Origin: Neisseriaceae bacterium
Lineage (GTDB): Bacteria > Pseudomonadota > Gammaproteobacteria > Burkholderiales > Neisseriaceae
Reading direction: 5' to 3'
Assembly: GCA_016864895.1 (NCBI GenBank)
Contig: CP046107.1
Span: 1,123,741 to 1,187,740, forward strand
DNA length: 64,000 bases
Shown: piece after piece, positions 61,758-64,000 of the stretch
Layout of the letters: each line of letters starts with the position of its first letter
Numbering within the stretch: the stretch's first letter is position 1
Position numbers and translations under genes: made by a program
Notes under the pieces: model-generated
The model's database searches: none
The model's input: only the letters and a program-made list of their open reading frames with translations
What the model was told of the DNA's origin: nothing

Positions 61758-63071
61758 ATGGCACCAATTAATATTGGCATCATGGGTGTAGGGACTGTTG
61801 GTAAGGGAACTATTGGGATTTTAATTCAAAATAAACTTGAAATCCAAAAGAAATTAGGGGCTGAATTTCGTATTTTTATGGTTGCTTGCAAAAATGTACA
61901 AAATGCTCGAAAAGTTTGTCCGGCAGATACTATTATTACAGATAATGTTTTTGATGTAGTGCAACACCCAGAGATAGATATTGTTATAGAGTTGATTGGT
62001 GGGAGTACCGTAGCAAGAGATTTAGTCTTGCAAGCTATTGAAAACGGCAAACATATCATTACTGCCAATAAAAAGCTTTTAGCAGAATATGGTAATGAAA
62101 TTTTTTCAGTTGCTGAAGCCAATCAAGTGACAGTTAGATTTGAAGCGGCGGTAGCTGGTGGTATTCCAATTATTAAAGTGCTAAGAGAAGGATTAGTAGC
62201 CAATAATATTCAATGGATTGCAGGTATTATTAATGGGACGAGTAATTTTATCCTAACTCAGATGAAAGACAACAGTGAGGATTTTGAATCGGCATTGGGA
62301 CAAGCTCAAAAATTAGGTTACGCAGAGTCTGACCCAACCTTTGATATAGAAGGTCATGATGCAGGACATAAAATTACAATTATGGCTGCTTTGGCTTTTG
62401 GTATTCCAATTGATTTTAGTCATTGTTACTTAGAAGGAATTAGCCATTTAAAAAGTAGAGATATTATGTATGCCAATGAATTAGGATATCAAGTTAAATT
62501 ACTGGGAATTACCAAAAGGACAGATAAAGGGATTGAATTAAGGGTGCATCCAACTTTAATTCCAGAGGATCGGTTAATTGCTAGTGTTAATGGTGTGATG
62601 AATGCAGTGTATGTAAATTCAGATATGTTAGGTAAGTCTTTATATTATGGTGCAGGAGCGGGTTCGTTATCGACTGCTAGTGCGGTAGTAGCTGATTTAA
62701 TAGACTTATCTCGTGAGTTAATTAACCAGTTAAAATATCCTGTGGTACCACATCTTTCCCATTTGCCTAGTGAAGTTAGGGAACTACCTTTTGTTTGTAT
62801 TAATGATATTAATAGTTCTTATTATTTAAGGGTGGTAGTAAAAGATCAATTAGGTGTTTTATCGGCATTGACTAAAATATTTGTTGAGCATGATGTTTCT
62901 ATTGAAGTAATGATGCAGAAGTCTGATTTTAATGAAGGTATAGCAGAAATTATTATTCTGACACATCTGACTATTGAACATAATATAAAAAAGGTTATGG
63001 CACAGATAGAATTTTTAGAAGCTATGGTGGGTAGTGTTACTATGATTCGTATGGAGTCGTTTCATCAATAA
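61758..63071 (+). CDS. hom: homoserine dehydrogenase
   Basis: The protein is 437 residues. The NAD(P) motif is GIMGVGTVGKGTIGIL. The catalytic region contains GIINGTSNFILTQMKD and the DPTFDIEGHDAGHK segment with the conserved Asp and Lys, and a C-terminal ACT domain (YYLRVVVKDQLGVLSALTKI) should bind threonine for feedback control. It makes homoserine for threonine and methionine synthesis. It is monofunctional, without an aspartokinase domain. Confidence 0.96.
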   Translation: MAPINIGIMGVGTVGKGTIGILIQNKLEIQKKLGAEFRIFMVACKNVQNARKVCPADTIITDNVFDVVQHPEIDIVIELIGGSTVARDLVLQAIENGKHIITANKKLLAEYGNEIFSVAEANQVTVRFEAAVAGGIPIIKVLREGLVANNIQWIAGIINGTSNFILTQMKDNSEDFESALGQAQKLGYAESDPTFDIEGHDAGHKITIMAALAFGIPIDFSHCYLEGISHLKSRDIMYANELGYQVKLLGITKRTDKGIELRVHPTLIPEDRLIASVNGVMNAVYVNSDMLGKSLYYGAGAGSLSTASAVVADLIDLSRELINQLKYPVVPHLSHLPSEVRELPFVCINDINSSYYLRVVVKDQLGVLSALTKIFVEHDVSIEVMMQKSDFNEGIAEIIILTHLTIEHNIKKVMAQIEFLEAMVGSVTMIRMESFHQ

Positions 63072-63078
63072 TCAAAAA

Positions 63079-63888
63079 TCAATGTATTAGATCACACATC
63101 ATTTTGGTTCCAATAGTTAGAAGTAGCAGTACAAAAAATACTTTAAGTAATTTAGGATTGCTAATAGCATTTGCCTTTGCCCCTAAAGGAGCAAAAATTA
63201 TTGTGGGTATTGCAAGTCCCATAAAGTAAGGCCAGTACATAAATCCTAGACTATGTTTTGGAAGGATACTAGTGTATTCTAGACCAGCAACGATGTATAT
63301 CATGACACCAACTAAAGCGATCGGAAACCCTAAGGCGGCTGAAGTGCCTAAACTTTTTTTAATATCAATATTATAATGCAAAAAAAAAGGTACGAATATA
63401 GAACCACCCCCTATACCTAGCCAGCTAGATAGTAAGCCTGTGCCTAACCCTGCTAATTTTATTTTAGAACTAGTAAGCTCCCTTATTACTTGATTTTGGT
63501 TTTTTAAGTTAATAATAGATTTAATCGCGACATAGTAAATGAATAAGATGAATAAAATTTGTAGATAATCACTACGAATATATGGGCTGATGAAAGCACC
63601 TAAAGCGGTGCCTAGTATAATAGGAAAAGTCATTTTTTTGACAATGTTCCAATTGATGTTGCCATTTCTATTATGTGTTACCGCACTTGATAAGGCAGTT
63701 AGTACCATTATAGCAAAAGAGGTACCAATAGCTGTTTGCTGTAAATATTCGATATCGCCAAAATTACTTCTTAGCATATAGGCAATAATAGGTATTGTTA
63801 ACAACCCACCTCCTATACCCAATAGCCCAGATAGAAACCCTGCAATACTGGCAATGGGTATGATAAGTAGAAGATCTTGTAGCTCCAT
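63079..63888 (-). CDS. TauE/SafE family membrane permease
   Basis: The protein is 269 residues with about eight membrane segments and the two internal repeats of the family, GFLSGLLGIGGGLLTIPII near the start and LSSWLGIGGGSIFVPFFL in the second half. Members export or import sulfur compounds such as sulfite or sulfonates, though many are uncharacterised. It converges with hom, eight bases away. The start is 8 bases after the stop of an upstream partial gene, so the two probably form an operon. Confidence 0.9.
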   Translation of the reverse strand: MELQDLLLIIPIASIAGFLSGLLGIGGGLLTIPIIAYMLRSNFGDIEYLQQTAIGTSFAIMVLTALSSAVTHNRNGNINWNIVKKMTFPIILGTALGAFISPYIRSDYLQILFILFIYYVAIKSIINLKNQNQVIRELTSSKIKLAGLGTGLLSSWLGIGGGSIFVPFFLHYNIDIKKSLGTSAALGFPIALVGVMIYIVAGLEYTSILPKHSLGFMYWPYFMGLAIPTIIFAPLGAKANAISNPKLLKVFFVLLLLTIGTKMMCDLIH

Positions 63889-63895
63889 GATATTT

Positions 63896-64000
63896 TCAAT
63901 GTCCTATATTTGTTTTTTTGGGGATATTAGTTTCTAAAATATATTCTAATTCCTTGATATGAATATTTAAGTATTTTCCTGAGACAACGATATTGCAATA
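63896..64000 (-). CDS. 3' end of a gene running into the window
   Basis: The minus strand is open from the window edge for 34 codons (ending ...LETNIPKKTNIGH) to a TGA eight bases before the TauE-like gene. The residue composition looks like real coding sequence, but the piece is too short to identify. Confidence 0.45.
   Translation of the reverse strand, partial: YCNIVVSGKYLNIHIKELEYILETNIPKKTNIGH

Overview
This window looks like the chromosome of an AT-rich member of the Neisseriaceae (Betaproteobacteria). That placement is an inference from gene order and protein similarity: parA-parB followed by atpIBEFHAGDC, topA-smg-dprA, the LysM-protein relative next to def-fmt-rsmB-ntrY-ntrX, and cca, ispD-ispF and hemC-hemD-hemE all recall Neisseria and Snodgrassella. 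There is no 16S rRNA gene in the window to settle it. The coding content mixes intact housekeeping operons with an unusual number of decayed genes, which suggests a host-associated lineage undergoing genome reduction.

Layout. 1-1770: 3' half of a 23S rRNA gene, 5S rRNA and the operon terminator. 1974-9560: an accessory island lying between the rRNA operon and a tRNA-Leu whose 3' end faces it. It holds a Sel1-repeat lipoprotein, a small exported protein, remnants of two probable toxin/effector and immunity pairs, a broken plasmid-type repA, and a frameshifted IS605-family tnpB element inserted at the edge of that repA. 9560-9920: tRNA-Leu(UAG) and tRNA-Thr(UGU). 10089-21270: mnmG-rsmG-parA-parB, then the complete F1Fo ATP synthase operon. 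21268-27995 (minus): amino-acid permease, topA, smg, dprA and an envelope protein that has lost its LysM module. 28167-34749: def-fmt-rsmB and ntrY-ntrX, separated by a relic of a second tnpB element. 34762-43998: rsmD, ampG-like, proA, htpX, cca, a DUF945 protein, dnaQ-like, ispD and ispF. 44220-49075: a ruined sulfate-assimilation locus in which cysI, cysH and cysG are pseudogenes but cysJ is intact. 49167-51792: hemC-hemD-hemE. 52400-53380: a decayed bile-acid:sodium-symporter-type transporter. 53429-64000: an aminopeptidase P, an aromatic amino-acid permease, sodB, ftsB, an alpha/beta hydrolase, a two-component system, an Mth938-type protein, hom, a TauE/SafE permease and the 3' end of one further gene.

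How the genes fit together. The intact core covers translation and RNA modification, chromosome partition, energy conversion, isoprenoid, haem and amino-acid synthesis. The decay is patterned. Siroheme synthase (cysG), the PAPS/APS reductase (cysH) and the sulfite reductase haemoprotein (cysI) have all gone together, pointing to dependence on reduced sulfur from the environment. The island looks like a graveyard of interbacterial-competition genes in which immunity-like proteins outlive their toxins. I saw no CRISPR array, no intact prophage, and no wholly new multi-gene system that I can defend. The best leads are the orphan immunity-like genes, the small exported protein at 5182, and the surviving cysJ.
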